Assembly: GCF_023169945.1 (NCBI RefSeq)
Contig: NZ_AP025591.1
Coordinates: 1,200,501 to 1,264,500, forward strand
Direction of reading: 5' to 3'
DNA: 64,000 nucleotides
DNA from: Anaeromyxobacter oryzae
Lineage (GTDB): Bacteria; Myxococcota; Myxococcia; Myxococcales; Anaeromyxobacteraceae
The position numbers and the translations under genes were made by a program. Positions within the stretch are counted from its first letter, which is position 1. Every line of letters begins with the position of its first letter. This document shows, piece after piece, positions 39,550 through 50,323 of this stretch. Below the pieces are notes generated by a model. It was given only the letters and a program-made list of their open reading frames with translations, was not told the DNA's origin and did not search any database.

Positions 39550-40017
39550 ATGAACATGCTGGAAGGCGTGCGGGACGCGGGCGTCGCGCTGGACGGTGCG
39601 GCGAACCGGTGGTTCAGGACGGCGGTGGACTGGATCGTGAAGCTGCTCATGCCGCTCGCGATCGTCGCGCTGATGATGGGGATCGCGCGCGTGTTCATCG
39701 ACCTCGCGGGCATCTGGCGGAGCCCGAGCATCGCGGCGGGCTTCGATCTGCTCGTGACGGACCTCCTCACCATGTTCGTGGTGATCGAGCTCCTGAAGAG
39801 CATCGTCGAGTACTTCGAGATCCACCGCATCAAGATCACCTTCATCCTCGACGCGGCGGTCGTCTTCGTCCTGCGAGAGGTGATGATCGGGCTCTACAAG
39901 CACGAGCTGCACGCCGCGGAGCTGGCGGCGCTCGCCGGGCTCCTCCTCGTCATGGGCGCGTTCCGCATCGCCGCGGTGCGGTTCTCGCCGGAGCGGAAGG
40001 TGACCCTTGCGCCCTGA
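39550..40017 (+). CDS. psiE: PsiE-family (phosphate-starvation-inducible) membrane protein
   Basis: 155 residues from the ATG with strong AAGGAGG. Four hydrophobic segments (LLMPLAIVALMMGIARVFIDLA; LLTMFVVIELLKSIVEYF; ITFILDAAVVFVLREVMIGLY; LAALAGLLLVMGAFRIAAVR), with the conserved E and YFEIHRIKITF of PsiE. The biochemical role of PsiE is unknown; phosphate regulation is an E. coli finding and is not shown here. Followed by a small overlapping gene. Confidence 0.85.
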   Translation: MNMLEGVRDAGVALDGAANRWFRTAVDWIVKLLMPLAIVALMMGIARVFIDLAGIWRSPSIAAGFDLLVTDLLTMFVVIELLKSIVEYFEIHRIKITFILDAAVVFVLREVMIGLYKHELHAAELAALAGLLLVMGAFRIAAVRFSPERKVTLAP

Positions 40018-40207
40018 TCGGAACCTCCGGGAGGCGGCGGCGCGCCTCGGCGCCTCCGCCCGCGCGGTCGCGGCCCGCCTCGCCGCCCGGGCGCGCGCGG
40101 TCCCCGCGGTCGAGCGTGCGATCCAGCTCGCGCGGCGGCGGCCCGACGCCGTGGTCGGCGCCGCGCTCCTCGCCGGCGTCGCGGCGATGATCCTGCACTG
40201 GCGGTAG
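40007..40207 (+). CDS. Small membrane-anchored protein
   Basis: 66 residues from a TTG that overlaps the end of psiE; GGAAGG about 7 nt upstream supports it. A basic, Ala/Arg-rich amphipathic helix (1-45) is followed by AVVGAALLAGVAAMILHW, a membrane anchor at the very C-terminus. The design resembles DUF883/ElaB ribosome-tether proteins, but similarity is only of layout. It may also be spurious in this GC-rich sequence. Confidence 0.45.
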   Translation: MRPDRNLREAAARLGASARAVAARLAARARAVPAVERAIQLARRRPDAVVGAALLAGVAAMILHWR

Positions 40208-40235
40208 CGCGGCGCTGCGCCTCGCGGCCGGCGGT

Positions 40236-42446
40236 TCACGCCCCTCCGGCGGGATCGCCGAGCCGCGCGGCGACGAGCTCGGCCGTGTGGCGCGCCGCGA
40301 CGGGGTCGCCGGCGCGGGCGAGGCCGCCGCGGATCTGGAGGAGGCAGCCCGGGCAGTCCATCGCCACGGTCGCCGCGCCGGTCTCGCGGATGCGCTCGAG
40401 CTTCCGCGCGAGGATGGGCCGGCTGATCTCCGGGAACTTGAGCGTGTAGCTCCCGCCCATCCCGCAGCACGCGTCGCTCTCCGCCATCTCGGCGACGGCG
40501 TGCCCGGCGGCGCGGAGCAGCTCGCGCGGCGCGTCCCGGACGCCCAGCGTCCGCTTCATGTGGCAGGAGTCGTGGTACGTGACCGCGGGGAGGTCCGCGC
40601 CCGGCTCGAGCGCGAGCCGCCCCTCGTCCACGAGCTGGCGCACCAGCGTCGAGAAGTCCCGGACGCGCCGCCCGAGCGACTCGGCCCGCGCCGCCCACTC
40701 CGGCTCGCCCTCCGCCCGGAGCGTCTCCGCCATCTCCCGCCGGAGCGCCGCGGTGCAGGTCGGGCACGCCGAGACGACGTGATCCGCGCCGGCGTCCTCG
40801 AAGGCCACGACGTTGTCCTTCGCGTTCCGCGCCGCGACCCCCGTCGCGCCCGCCTGCCGGGCCGGCACGCCGCAGCAGGTCTGCCCCTCCGGGAAGACCA
40901 CCTCGAGCCCCGCACGCTCGAGCACCTTCACGACCGCCTCGCCGATCTCCGGGTAGGCGAAGTCGACGAGGCACCCGGAGAACAGCGCGACGCGCTCCCC
41001 CCGGCGGCCGTCCGGCGCAGGCGCCTCCGCGGGGGCGCGGGGCGGCTCCGGCGGGGCCTCCGGCGGGCGCCGTCGCGCCGCGAGCCGGTCGCGGAGCGGC
41101 ACGGTGGCGATCGCGGGGAGCGCGCGGTGCTCGGTGAGCCCGCCGAGGAAGAGCGGCAGGTGCCGGATCAGCCCGCCCTTCGCGAACGGCCTCTGCGCCA
41201 CCGACGCGGCCCGGAGCGCGGCGTGGAAGGCGCGCCGGTTGCTCACGAGGCCGAGCGCGGCACGCTGCGCCAGCGGCTGCCCGTCCTCGCGGACGATCCG
41301 GCGCCGGAGCTCGACGACGAGCTCCGGGATGTCGATCCGGGCCGGGCAGACCTCCGTGCACCGCCGGCACCCGACGCAGAGCGCCTGGATGTCCGAGGAC
41401 GCGCGGAGCCCGTCGAACCACGCCGCGAGGATGGTGCCGATGCCACCGGTGTACACCCCGCCGAACACGTGGCCGCCGACGAGGCGGTACACCGGGCACA
41501 CGTTCACGCACGACGCGCAGCGGATGCACCGGAGCGCCTGCGCGAACCGCGGATCCCGCGCCATCTCCGTGCGGCGGTGGTCCATCAGGACGACGTGGAG
41601 CTCCTTCGGGGCGCCGTCCGGGCCCGGCGCCGGGCCGGTGATCATCGAGAGGTAGCTCGTGAGGAGCTGGCCCGTCGCGCTCCGCGGCAGCGCGCGGACG
41701 ATCGGCTCGACGTCGGAGAGCCGCTCGACGAGCTTCTCGACGCCGACCACCGCCAGGTGGATCCGCGGCAGCGTCGTGACGAGCCGGGCGTTCCCCTCGT
41801 TCGTGAGCAGCACGAGGGAGCCGGTCTCGGCCACCGCGACGTTCGCGCCGGTGATGCCCATGTCGGCGCGGAGGAACTCCTCCCGCAGCTCGCGCCGCGC
41901 GACGGCCACGAGGCTCGGGATGTCCGCCGCGAGCCGCTCGTCCACCTCCTTCGAGAACACCTCGGCGACCTGCTCCTTCGACATGTGGATGGCGGGCATC
42001 ACCATGTGCGAGGGGCGCTGCCCGGCGAGCTGCACGATCCACTCGCCGAGGTCGGTCTCCCGGACGCGGACGCCCGCCGCCGACAGCGCGGCGTTGAGGT
42101 GCAGCTCCTCCGTCGCCATCGACTTGGACTTCACGACGCGCGAGACCCCGCGCTCGCGGCAGAGCCGGAGCACGTGCTCGCGGATCGCGTCCGGGTCGGA
42201 CGCGCGGAGGACCTTCGCGCCGGCGCGGGTCGCCTCCTCCTCGAACCGGTCGGCGAGGGCGTCGAGCTTCGCGGCGGCCCGCGACTTCACCGCGACGACG
42301 CGATCCCGGACCGCCTCGAACTCGAGCCCCTCGTAGGCCCGGGCGCGCGAGGCGAGGTAGGCGTCGGCGAAGCGTCCGAGGGCGTCGCCGAGCTGGCCGT
42401 CCGCGAGGGCGGCGTCGAGGCGACGGCGGAAGTCGGACGGGCTCAC
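40236..42446 (-). CDS. lutB: Fused LutB-LutA iron-sulfur lactate oxidation protein
   Basis: 736 residues from a GTG overlapping the lutC stop. The N-terminal LUD domain of LutB (about 60-290, with KSKSMATEELHLN and NVAVAETGSLVLLTNEGN) is followed by two 4Fe-4S motifs (CIRCASCVNVCP from 307; CVGCRRCTEVCP from 357). A Pro/Ala linker at about 450 then leads to the LutA part with two CCG domains (TCCGVPARQAG; ACCGMGGSYTLKFPE). In Bacillus these are separate proteins of the LutABC L-lactate dehydrogenase. It lies behind lutC and lctP in one operon. Confidence 0.9.
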   Translation of the reverse strand: MSPSDFRRRLDAALADGQLGDALGRFADAYLASRARAYEGLEFEAVRDRVVAVKSRAAAKLDALADRFEEEATRAGAKVLRASDPDAIREHVLRLCRERGVSRVVKSKSMATEELHLNAALSAAGVRVRETDLGEWIVQLAGQRPSHMVMPAIHMSKEQVAEVFSKEVDERLAADIPSLVAVARRELREEFLRADMGITGANVAVAETGSLVLLTNEGNARLVTTLPRIHLAVVGVEKLVERLSDVEPIVRALPRSATGQLLTSYLSMITGPAPGPDGAPKELHVVLMDHRRTEMARDPRFAQALRCIRCASCVNVCPVYRLVGGHVFGGVYTGGIGTILAAWFDGLRASSDIQALCVGCRRCTEVCPARIDIPELVVELRRRIVREDGQPLAQRAALGLVSNRRAFHAALRAASVAQRPFAKGGLIRHLPLFLGGLTEHRALPAIATVPLRDRLAARRRPPEAPPEPPRAPAEAPAPDGRRGERVALFSGCLVDFAYPEIGEAVVKVLERAGLEVVFPEGQTCCGVPARQAGATGVAARNAKDNVVAFEDAGADHVVSACPTCTAALRREMAETLRAEGEPEWAARAESLGRRVRDFSTLVRQLVDEGRLALEPGADLPAVTYHDSCHMKRTLGVRDAPRELLRAAGHAVAEMAESDACCGMGGSYTLKFPEISRPILARKLERIRETGAATVAMDCPGCLLQIRGGLARAGDPVAARHTAELVAARLGDPAGGA

Positions 42447-42994
42447 GGGGTCTCCTCCGGGTCGTCCACGGCGACGACCACGAGCTTCCTCGGGCCGTGC
42501 ACGCCGATGGTGAGCACGCGCTCGATGTCGGCGGTCCGGCTCGGCCCCGTCACGAGGGCGAGGTAACGGAGGCGCCGGGGGTCGATCCGGACGAGGAGGC
42601 ACTCGAGGTCGGGGAGGATCGTCGAGGTCCGGACCAGGGCCACGTGCGTCTCCGGCAGGGTGGAGGCGAGCCGCAGCCGCGGGTCGGTCGCGTCCTGGGC
42701 GAGGGTGCCGGTCTCGGCGAGCGCCCAGTCGAACTCGGTGATCCCCACGCGGCTCGCCGCCGCGCGCTCGCGGGTCACCTCGAACGACAGCCCAGGGATG
42801 CTCCAGGCGAGCGCGCCGGGGTCGGGGAGCCCCTGGCCTATCCTCCCCTGGCACCACACGGCGCGCCCGCCCGGCTCGTCGCTCGTGCGCTCGCGACCGA
42901 CGATCTCGACGACCTTCCCGAGGACGGCGGCGGCGGGGACGCGGTGCACCTCCGCGCCGACCGCCTCCGCCCTCGCCTTGAAGAGCTCGAACAC
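42443..42994 (-). CDS. lutC: LUD-domain protein LutC
   Basis: 183 residues, single LUD domain. Landmarks are GITEFDWALAETGTLA, STLPETHVALV and VTGPSRTADIERVLTIGVHGPRKLVVVAVD. Third component of the LutABC L-lactate oxidising complex. The stop overlaps the lutBA start, and lctP lies 45 bp upstream, so all three genes are one transcription unit. Confidence 0.92.
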   Translation of the reverse strand: MFELFKARAEAVGAEVHRVPAAAVLGKVVEIVGRERTSDEPGGRAVWCQGRIGQGLPDPGALAWSIPGLSFEVTRERAAASRVGITEFDWALAETGTLAQDATDPRLRLASTLPETHVALVRTSTILPDLECLLVRIDPRRLRYLALVTGPSRTADIERVLTIGVHGPRKLVVVAVDDPEETP

Positions 42995-43039
42995 GGCGTC
43001 ACCTCCTCGAGGGCCGCGCGCGACGCGCCCTCTCCGCGG

Positions 43040-44704
<1,665 letters not shown>

Positions 44705-44810
44705 GGATCCTCCGGGGTTCGGGCTCGCTTCCGCCCGCTCCTCCCCGCCGTCGTGGCGGGACGGGCGGATTGAAGCGCGGCACGGGCGGCGCCCGTCGAT
44801 CCATCCCGGC

Positions 44811-44839
44811 GACCGGTCGCGGGCGGGCGGCGACCGGTC
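44811..44839. promoter_or_regulatory. Tandem GACCGGTC palindromes upstream of lctP
   Basis: GACCGGTC at 44811-44818 and 44832-44839, both inside a longer CGGCGACCGGTC match, with starts 21 bp apart, two helical turns. They lie in the 255-bp gap between the FAD oxidoreductase and lctP and would suit cooperative binding by a dimeric regulator. The same octamer occurs twice before psiE. Confidence 0.45.
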
Positions 44840-44959
44840 ATCCGGGGCGGGCGAGCGGCGGCGGGGCCGGGCCGGAATCCCGGTCCGGGAGCGGGCGGCT
44901 CCTTTAGACGCCTCGGTCCCCGCCCCTCGCGAAGCTGGTCGGGGGGAGAGCGTCCCCTC

Positions 44960-46390
44960 CTACCCCGCGGGCTTGATGTTCTGGTTCCGCCGGAACAGGT
45001 TCCCCGGGTCGTACCGGGCCTTCAGCCTCGCGAGCCGCTCGTAGTTGGGCCCGTACGCGCCGCGGCTCACGCGCTGCTCCTCGTCCTCGGGCATGAAGTT
45101 GACGTACACGCCGCCGGTGGCATGTGGCGCCATCCGGCCGAAGAACTCCCGCGCCCAGGCGATGCACGCCTGGTCCTGGGAGGCCTCGCCCCACCGCGTG
45201 TGCACGTTCACCACGAAGTTCACGTCGCGGTGCGGGTACGCCGTCGAGGTGGCCGGCACCCGGTTCACGACGCCGCCGAGGTGCGCGATGAAGATCTCGC
45301 ACTCGGGCGTCGGCAGCCGGGCGACGGTGGCGATCAGGAGATCGATCGCGGCGTCGCCGAGCTCGACCAGGTCATGGGACTTCCAGTAGTTGCGCCGTCC
45401 CGGCGTGAGCAGCGGGTCGAGCGCCTGCTGCCAGCCGACGAACGGCGCCGGCCCGACCACGTCCGCGATCGGCTCGCCGAGCGCCCGGAACGGCGCGATC
45501 GCGCGCTGCCCCTCCTCCGGCTCGCCCGCCCAGCACATCGCGAGCACGAGGACCTCCTTGCCGTGGACCTCCGCCGGCAGGAAGGGGAGCGGCGGTGCCT
45601 TGCGCATCACGACCCAGCAGCTGAGGTCGTCCGGCGCGCTCGCCACCGCGCGGCGGTAGCCCTGCAGGACCTGCTTCGCGTTCGAGAACGGGTGGACGAT
45701 GAGCCCGGCGAGCACCTCCGGTCCGACGGGGTGCAGGCGGAACTCGAACGAGGTGACGACGCCGAAGTTTCCGCCGCCGCCCCGGATCGCCCAGAACAGA
45801 CCCTCGTTCTCGTCCGCGCTCGCGTGCACGAGCGCGCCGCTCGCGAGGACGACGTCGGCGGAGAGGAGGTTGTCGACGGTGAGGCCGAGCTTCCGGCTCA
45901 GCCACCCGAACCCGCCGCCGAGGGTGAGCCCGGCCACGCCGGTCGTGGAGTTGATCCCGAGGGGCGTGGCGAGCCCGAAGGCCTGCGCCTCCCTGTCGAA
46001 CTCGGCCAGGGTCACGCCGGGCTCCACGCGCGCCGTCCGGCTGGACGGATCGATGCGCACCGACTTCATCGGGGAGAGGTCGAGCATGAGGCCACCGTCG
46101 CTGACGGCGTTCCCCGCGATGTTGTGGCCGCCGCCGCGGACGGAGAGCACGAGGCGGTGCTCGCGCGCGAGGTTGACGGCGCGCATCACGTCGGCGGTCC
46201 CGGCGGCGCGGATGACCGCGGCGGGGCGCCGGTCGATCATCGCGTTCCAGATCGTGCGCGCCTGCTCGTAGCCCGGCTCTCCGGGGAGGCAGAGCGCGCC
46301 GCGCAGCTGGCCGCGCAAGGATTCGAGGACGTCGGGAGCGGGCGCCCACGTCGCTCCGTCGCTGCCCTCGAGGTCGAGGTTCGTCTCCAT
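44960..46390 (-). CDS. BBE-type FAD-dependent oxidoreductase
   Basis: 476 residues from the ATG at 46390, which has GGAG 6 nt upstream; an ATG at 46402 without Shine-Dalgarno would add four. The FAD-binding (PCMH) domain at about 50-220 has VRGGGHNIAGNAV, whose His normally binds FAD covalently, and GLTLGGGFGWLSRK. The Cys used for bicovalent flavin in plant BBE enzymes is not present in INSTTGVAGLT, so a single covalent link is expected. The berberine-bridge C-terminal segment ends YDPGNLFRRNQNI. Substrate unknown (sugars or phenolics in relatives). Confidence 0.85.
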   Translation of the reverse strand: METNLDLEGSDGATWAPAPDVLESLRGQLRGALCLPGEPGYEQARTIWNAMIDRRPAAVIRAAGTADVMRAVNLAREHRLVLSVRGGGHNIAGNAVSDGGLMLDLSPMKSVRIDPSSRTARVEPGVTLAEFDREAQAFGLATPLGINSTTGVAGLTLGGGFGWLSRKLGLTVDNLLSADVVLASGALVHASADENEGLFWAIRGGGGNFGVVTSFEFRLHPVGPEVLAGLIVHPFSNAKQVLQGYRRAVASAPDDLSCWVVMRKAPPLPFLPAEVHGKEVLVLAMCWAGEPEEGQRAIAPFRALGEPIADVVGPAPFVGWQQALDPLLTPGRRNYWKSHDLVELGDAAIDLLIATVARLPTPECEIFIAHLGGVVNRVPATSTAYPHRDVNFVVNVHTRWGEASQDQACIAWAREFFGRMAPHATGGVYVNFMPEDEEQRVSRGAYGPNYERLARLKARYDPGNLFRRNQNIKPAG

Positions 46391-46615
46391 GTCGTGCTCC
46401 ATTCGCCCGGGACCGGGGATCGGTCGTGTCGGGCAACCCGTGGCTTCGCAGGCGGCGTGCCACCGCCGGCCCGCGCCGCGACCCCGCGGCTCCAGCGAGA
46501 TTTCCGAGGCGATGCCACCCGCCCGGGTCCCGACGAGGTCTCGGCGACGACGAGGAGTCGTCGGCGACTCACGTCGAGATCTCGTCGCGCGGCGTCTCCG
46601 CGGGGCGCTCGCGCG

Positions 46616-47710
46616 TCATCCCTTGCGGATGACGTGGATCGCGGTGGCCTTGAACGAGGCGAACACGTCCTTCCCCTCGGCGAGCGCGAGCGCGGCGAGG
46701 GACTCCCGCGTGACGTGCGCCACGAGGGGGAAGCCGCAGTCCAGCTTCACCTCGAGGTGAGGGCCCATCGAGACCACGCCCACGATCCGCGCCGGGAAGG
46801 CGTTCCGGACGCTGCTCGTCAGGCGCGGGTCCGCGACGTCGATGATCACGTTCTCCGGCCGGATGCAGCAGTAGACGCGATCGCCGAGCGAGCCCTCGCC
46901 CACGGCGACGATCTCCTGGGCGCCGACCGCGATCCCCATCTCCCACCCGTCGCGCCGGCGGACCACTCCCTCGACGATGGTCTCCATCCCGAGACAGCTC
47001 GCCACGAACGCGTTCACGGGGTCGTTCATCACCACCGACGGCACGTCCGACTGCACGATGCGGCCGCCGTCCATGACGAGGATCCGGTCCGACAGCCTGA
47101 GCGCCTCGGTCTGGTCGTGCGTCACCAGGATGGCCGCCATCCCGGCGTCGCGGATGGTGCGCTCCAGGTCTCCGGTGATGGACTGCCGCGTCGGCAGATC
47201 GAGGCTGGTGAAGGGCTCGTCGAGGAAGACCACCTCCGGCTCGACCGCCAGCGCACGCGCGAGGTTGACGCGGCGGGCCTCTCCCCCCGAGAGCTTGCGC
47301 GCGGAGCGCTGTGCCAGGTCCGAGAGCCGGAAGCGCTCGAGGTACTCCGCCACCCTCCGGCGCGTCTCGCGGCGCCCGAGCCCGCGCAGCCTGAGCCCCG
47401 ACGCCACGTTGTCCTGGACGGTCGTGTCGAACAGGAGCGGCTCCTGGAGGACCATCGCCATCCTCCGCCGCGCCTCGACCGCGTCCCGCCCCGCGCCGAT
47501 CTCCGCGCCCCGGTAGAGGACCTGTCCGGCGGCGCGGTCGAGCAGCGCCAGCATCGACAGCAGCAGCGTGGTCTTGCCCGAGCCGTTCGGGCCGATGAGG
47601 GAGACGAACTCCCGCTCGCGCAGCTGGAACGACGGGACGTCGAGCACCCCGACCCCGCCGCGCTCCACCTTGACCCCGCGGAGCTCGACGACGCACGCCG
47701 GCGGCGTCAC
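46616..47710 (-). CDS. tupC: Tungstate/molybdate-type ABC transporter ATP-binding protein
   Basis: 364 residues. ABC domain (about 8-235) with Walker A GPNGSGKTT, signature LSGGEARRVNLARAL, Walker B VVFLDEPFTSLD and VTHDQTEAL. A TOBE oxyanion-type domain follows (about 290-360). Start overlaps the stop of the permease gene. The tungstate assignment rests on the TupA-type binding protein of the same operon. The 213-bp gap after it (46403-46615) shows only a small hairpin, GAGTCG-CCGA-CGACTC. Confidence 0.88.
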   Translation of the reverse strand: MTPPACVVELRGVKVERGGVGVLDVPSFQLREREFVSLIGPNGSGKTTLLLSMLALLDRAAGQVLYRGAEIGAGRDAVEARRRMAMVLQEPLLFDTTVQDNVASGLRLRGLGRRETRRRVAEYLERFRLSDLAQRSARKLSGGEARRVNLARALAVEPEVVFLDEPFTSLDLPTRQSITGDLERTIRDAGMAAILVTHDQTEALRLSDRILVMDGGRIVQSDVPSVVMNDPVNAFVASCLGMETIVEGVVRRRDGWEMGIAVGAQEIVAVGEGSLGDRVYCCIRPENVIIDVADPRLTSSVRNAFPARIVGVVSMGPHLEVKLDCGFPLVAHVTRESLAALALAEGKDVFASFKATAIHVIRKG

Positions 47711-48405
47711 CGCGGCCTCTCGCGCTGCTGGACGAGCGTGAGCAGGTAGTTGATCGCGAGCGACGCGACGAGGAGGATCACCGACAGCGCGATGGCGACG
47801 TCGAAGTTGCCCTTCCCCGTCTCCATGACGGTGGCGGTGGTGAGGACGCGGGTGTACCCCTTGATGTTGCCACCGACCATGATCGAGGCGCCGACCTCGG
47901 AGATGACGCCGCCGAACCCGGCCATCACCCCGGCCATCACGGGCAGCCGCGCCTCCTTGAGGAGCAGCCAGATCATCTGCGGGCGCGTGGCGCCGAGGGC
48001 GAGGATCTGGATCCTCAGCGCGGGCGGCAGGCCCTGGATGGCGCCGACGGTGATCCCGGTGACGATCGGTGTCGCGATGATCGCCTGCGCGATGACCATC
48101 GCCGTCGGCGTATAGAGGAGCCCCAGGAAGCCGAGCGGGCCGTTTCGCCAGAGCAGGATGGACACCCAGAGCCCGACGACCACCGGGGGCAGCCCCATGC
48201 CGGTGTTCACGAGGCTGACCACCACCTTCTTGCCGGGGAACGCGTTGAGCGCGATGGCCGTTCCCATCGAGATGCCGAGGACGAGGCTGATGACGGTCGC
48301 CGCCCCGGACACCGCGAAGGAGAGGAGCGTGATCCCGAGCACCTCGCGGTCGCCGGCGAGCAGCAGCCGGAACGCCTGCGCGATTCCCTCCGTGATCACG
48401 TCCAT
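47707..48405 (-). CDS. tupB: Tungstate-type ABC transporter permease
   Basis: 232 residues from the ATG at 48405, with about five membrane segments. The inner-membrane EAA-like loop is ALRIQILALGATRPQMIWLLLKEARLP. The N-terminal MDVITEGIAQAFRLLLAGDREVLGIT is typical of TupB/WtpB-type permeases. Encoded between tupA and tupC, overlapping tupC by 4 bp. Confidence 0.9.
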   Translation of the reverse strand: MDVITEGIAQAFRLLLAGDREVLGITLLSFAVSGAATVISLVLGISMGTAIALNAFPGKKVVVSLVNTGMGLPPVVVGLWVSILLWRNGPLGFLGLLYTPTAMVIAQAIIATPIVTGITVGAIQGLPPALRIQILALGATRPQMIWLLLKEARLPVMAGVMAGFGGVISEVGASIMVGGNIKGYTRVLTTATVMETGKGNFDVAIALSVILLVASLAINYLLTLVQQRERPR

Positions 48406-48422
48406 CCGTGGCCTGCCCTGCC

Positions 48423-49283
48423 TCAGAGACCCAGCGAATCCGGCCTCTTCCCCGCGTCGGGGAAGAACAGCGGCGAGCCCACCCTGTCCACGCCGAACCG
48501 CCCGATGAGCTCCTGCGCCGCCGCCGAGACGACGAACTCGGCGAACGCCCTGGCCCCGGCGGCGTTCACCCTGGGCCACCGCGCCGGGTTCACCTCGATG
48601 ACGTGGTACACGTTCAGGAGCTTCGCCTCGCCCTGCAGGAGGATCGCGAGCCGCAACGGGCTCGCCTTGTTCCGCGCGAGGAACGTCCCCCGGTCCGCGA
48701 GCGTGTAGCCCCCCTTCTCCGCCGCCACGTTCAGCGTGTCGCCCATGCCGAGGCCCGTCTGCTGGTACCAGCTCTGCGCCTCGGGATCGATCGCGGCGGC
48801 CTTCCAGAGCCCCTTCTCCTTGGCGTGCGTGCCGGAGCTGTCTCCGCGCGACAGGAACAGCGCGCGCGCCGCGGCGATCCTGGCGAAGGCCTCCCTCGCC
48901 GTCCTCGCTGCGCGGATCCCGGCGGGATCCTCCGGCGGGCCGACGATGACGAAGTCGTTGTGCATGACCAGCTGCCGGTTCACGCCGAAGCCGTCCTGCA
49001 TGAGCTTCTCCTCGTCCGCGGGCGAGTGGACGAGCAGGACGTCCGCCTCGCCCTTCCTCCCCATCGCCAGCGCCTGCCCGGAGCCGACGGAGATCGTCTT
49101 CACGAAGTAGCCGGTCCGCTTCTCGAACGCCGGGATCAGGACGTCGAGCAGGCCGGAGTCCTGCGTGCTCGTGGTGGTCGCGAGGATGACGGCCTTCGCC
49201 GGGTCCGCGGCGAGCGCCGGGGGAGCGCCGAGGGCGGCGCCGAGCGCGAGCACCGCGAGCGCGAGGGAGCTTCCGGGCCGCAT
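48423..49283 (-). CDS. tupA: Tungstate-binding periplasmic protein
   Basis: 286 residues from the ATG at 49283, which has GGAGG 8 nt upstream; an ATG at 49319 would spoil the signal peptide. Signal peptide MRPGSSLALAVLALGAALGAPPALA. The mature N-terminus VILATTTSTQDSGLLDVLIP carries the TTTS oxyanion motif that marks TupA; SRGDSSGTHAKEKGLW is the second ligand loop. Tungstate is favoured over molybdate by the family motif. Tungsten would serve formate or aldehyde oxidoreductases elsewhere. Confidence 0.93.
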   Translation of the reverse strand: MRPGSSLALAVLALGAALGAPPALAADPAKAVILATTTSTQDSGLLDVLIPAFEKRTGYFVKTISVGSGQALAMGRKGEADVLLVHSPADEEKLMQDGFGVNRQLVMHNDFVIVGPPEDPAGIRAARTAREAFARIAAARALFLSRGDSSGTHAKEKGLWKAAAIDPEAQSWYQQTGLGMGDTLNVAAEKGGYTLADRGTFLARNKASPLRLAILLQGEAKLLNVYHVIEVNPARWPRVNAAGARAFAEFVVSAAAQELIGRFGVDRVGSPLFFPDAGKRPDSLGL

Positions 49284-49324
49284 GCCGTGCCTCCGTCGTG
49301 GGCGGGAGAGCTCGGCCATCCGAT

Positions 49325-50209
49325 TCACTCTGCCGATCTCGGGGCGAGCGGCTGGACGCGGCCGAGCGCCTCGAACGAGTAACCGGCCGGCTGCCGCCGC
49401 GCCTCCGCCGTCAGCTCCTCGACGAGGAACTCGAGGAGCTGGCCGAGCCGCCGGTGAGACATGAGGCTCGCCGGGATCACCAGGTAGAACGGCTCGCGTG
49501 CGAGCGGAACGAAGTCGAGGCCGGCCACGTGCGCGGCCATCCGGATTCCGACGCCGGCGTCGGCGTGGCCGTTTCGCACGTCGAGCGCAACCTCGAGGTG
49601 CGAGCTGAACGGTCCGATCGGCGTCCAGCGCGGCTCGAGCTTCTCCGCCCCGAGGAGGCGCTCGACGAGCTGGAACGTCCCCGACTGCTCCTGCCGCCGC
49701 GCGAACCGGATGCCCTCCCGGCAGAGCGCCCGCAGCCCTTCGATGCCCGTCTGGCGCCCGCGGTCGAAGAGGATGCCCTGCTCGCGCGCGTACAGGCCGA
49801 ACAGGTACACCGGGTGCTTCGTACCATTGCGAACGGCGGACGCATCGAGGTGGCAGCTCGCCACGTGCGCGGTCCCGGCCTCGAGGGCCGAAATCCCCGC
49901 CGCGCTGCCGACCGCCGCGGCGGCGATCGGCGTGCCGAACCGCGAACGGAAACGATCGAAGACCTTCGCGAGGAGCCAGTCGTCGCTCCCCTGGACCACC
50001 ACGAGCTGATCGAGCAGCGTCGCCATCAGCCCGCCCGCCGGGTAGACGGTGTGCTCCTCCACCCAGCGGTCGACGAGCTCCTTCGGAAACAGCCACTTGC
50101 CGGAGATGCGCGCGGCCGGGAGCTGGCCCGACGCAATGAGCGCGTAGACCTTCTTCTGGTTCAGCTTGAGGTAGCGGGCGACCTCGGACGTGGAGAGGTA
50201 CTCGGCCAT
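49325..50209 (-). CDS. Excisionase-type HTH regulator with substrate-binding domain
   Basis: 294 residues from the ATG at 50209. An N-terminal MerR/excisionase-like winged helix (YLSTSEVARYLKLNQKKVYALIASGQLPAARISGKWLF) is fused to a periplasmic-binding-protein-like domain (about 65-280) lacking a signal peptide, so the sensor is cytosolic. The same layout regulates molybdate or tungstate genes elsewhere. It lies 41 bp upstream of tupA on the same strand and is the likely tungstate-responsive regulator. Confidence 0.85.
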   Translation of the reverse strand: MAEYLSTSEVARYLKLNQKKVYALIASGQLPAARISGKWLFPKELVDRWVEEHTVYPAGGLMATLLDQLVVVQGSDDWLLAKVFDRFRSRFGTPIAAAAVGSAAGISALEAGTAHVASCHLDASAVRNGTKHPVYLFGLYAREQGILFDRGRQTGIEGLRALCREGIRFARRQEQSGTFQLVERLLGAEKLEPRWTPIGPFSSHLEVALDVRNGHADAGVGIRMAAHVAGLDFVPLAREPFYLVIPASLMSHRRLGQLLEFLVEELTAEARRQPAGYSFEALGRVQPLAPRSAE

Positions 50210-50228
50210 GTGGCAATCGCGCGGCCGA

Positions 50229-50258
50229 AGAATAACCAGAAGTGACCGAGACTGACAA
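50229..50258 (-). promoter_or_regulatory. Probable promoter of the tup operon
   Basis: Minus strand: TTGTCA (50258-50253), 18-nt spacer, TATTCT (50234-50229). The leader to the regulator ATG would be about 12 nt and has no Shine-Dalgarno. It would drive regulator-tupA-tupB-tupC. Confidence 0.5.
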
Positions 50259-50323
50259 CGCCTCCGCCCGGCCGGCGGATCTGGCGCCGGTCCGGCGGCG
50301 CCCTGCAACCCGAACGACGCCGC

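Noticed and set aside
44705..44959. Sigma-54 promoter for lctP
   Set aside because: No GG-N10-GC element with a TTGC-type -12 region could be found.
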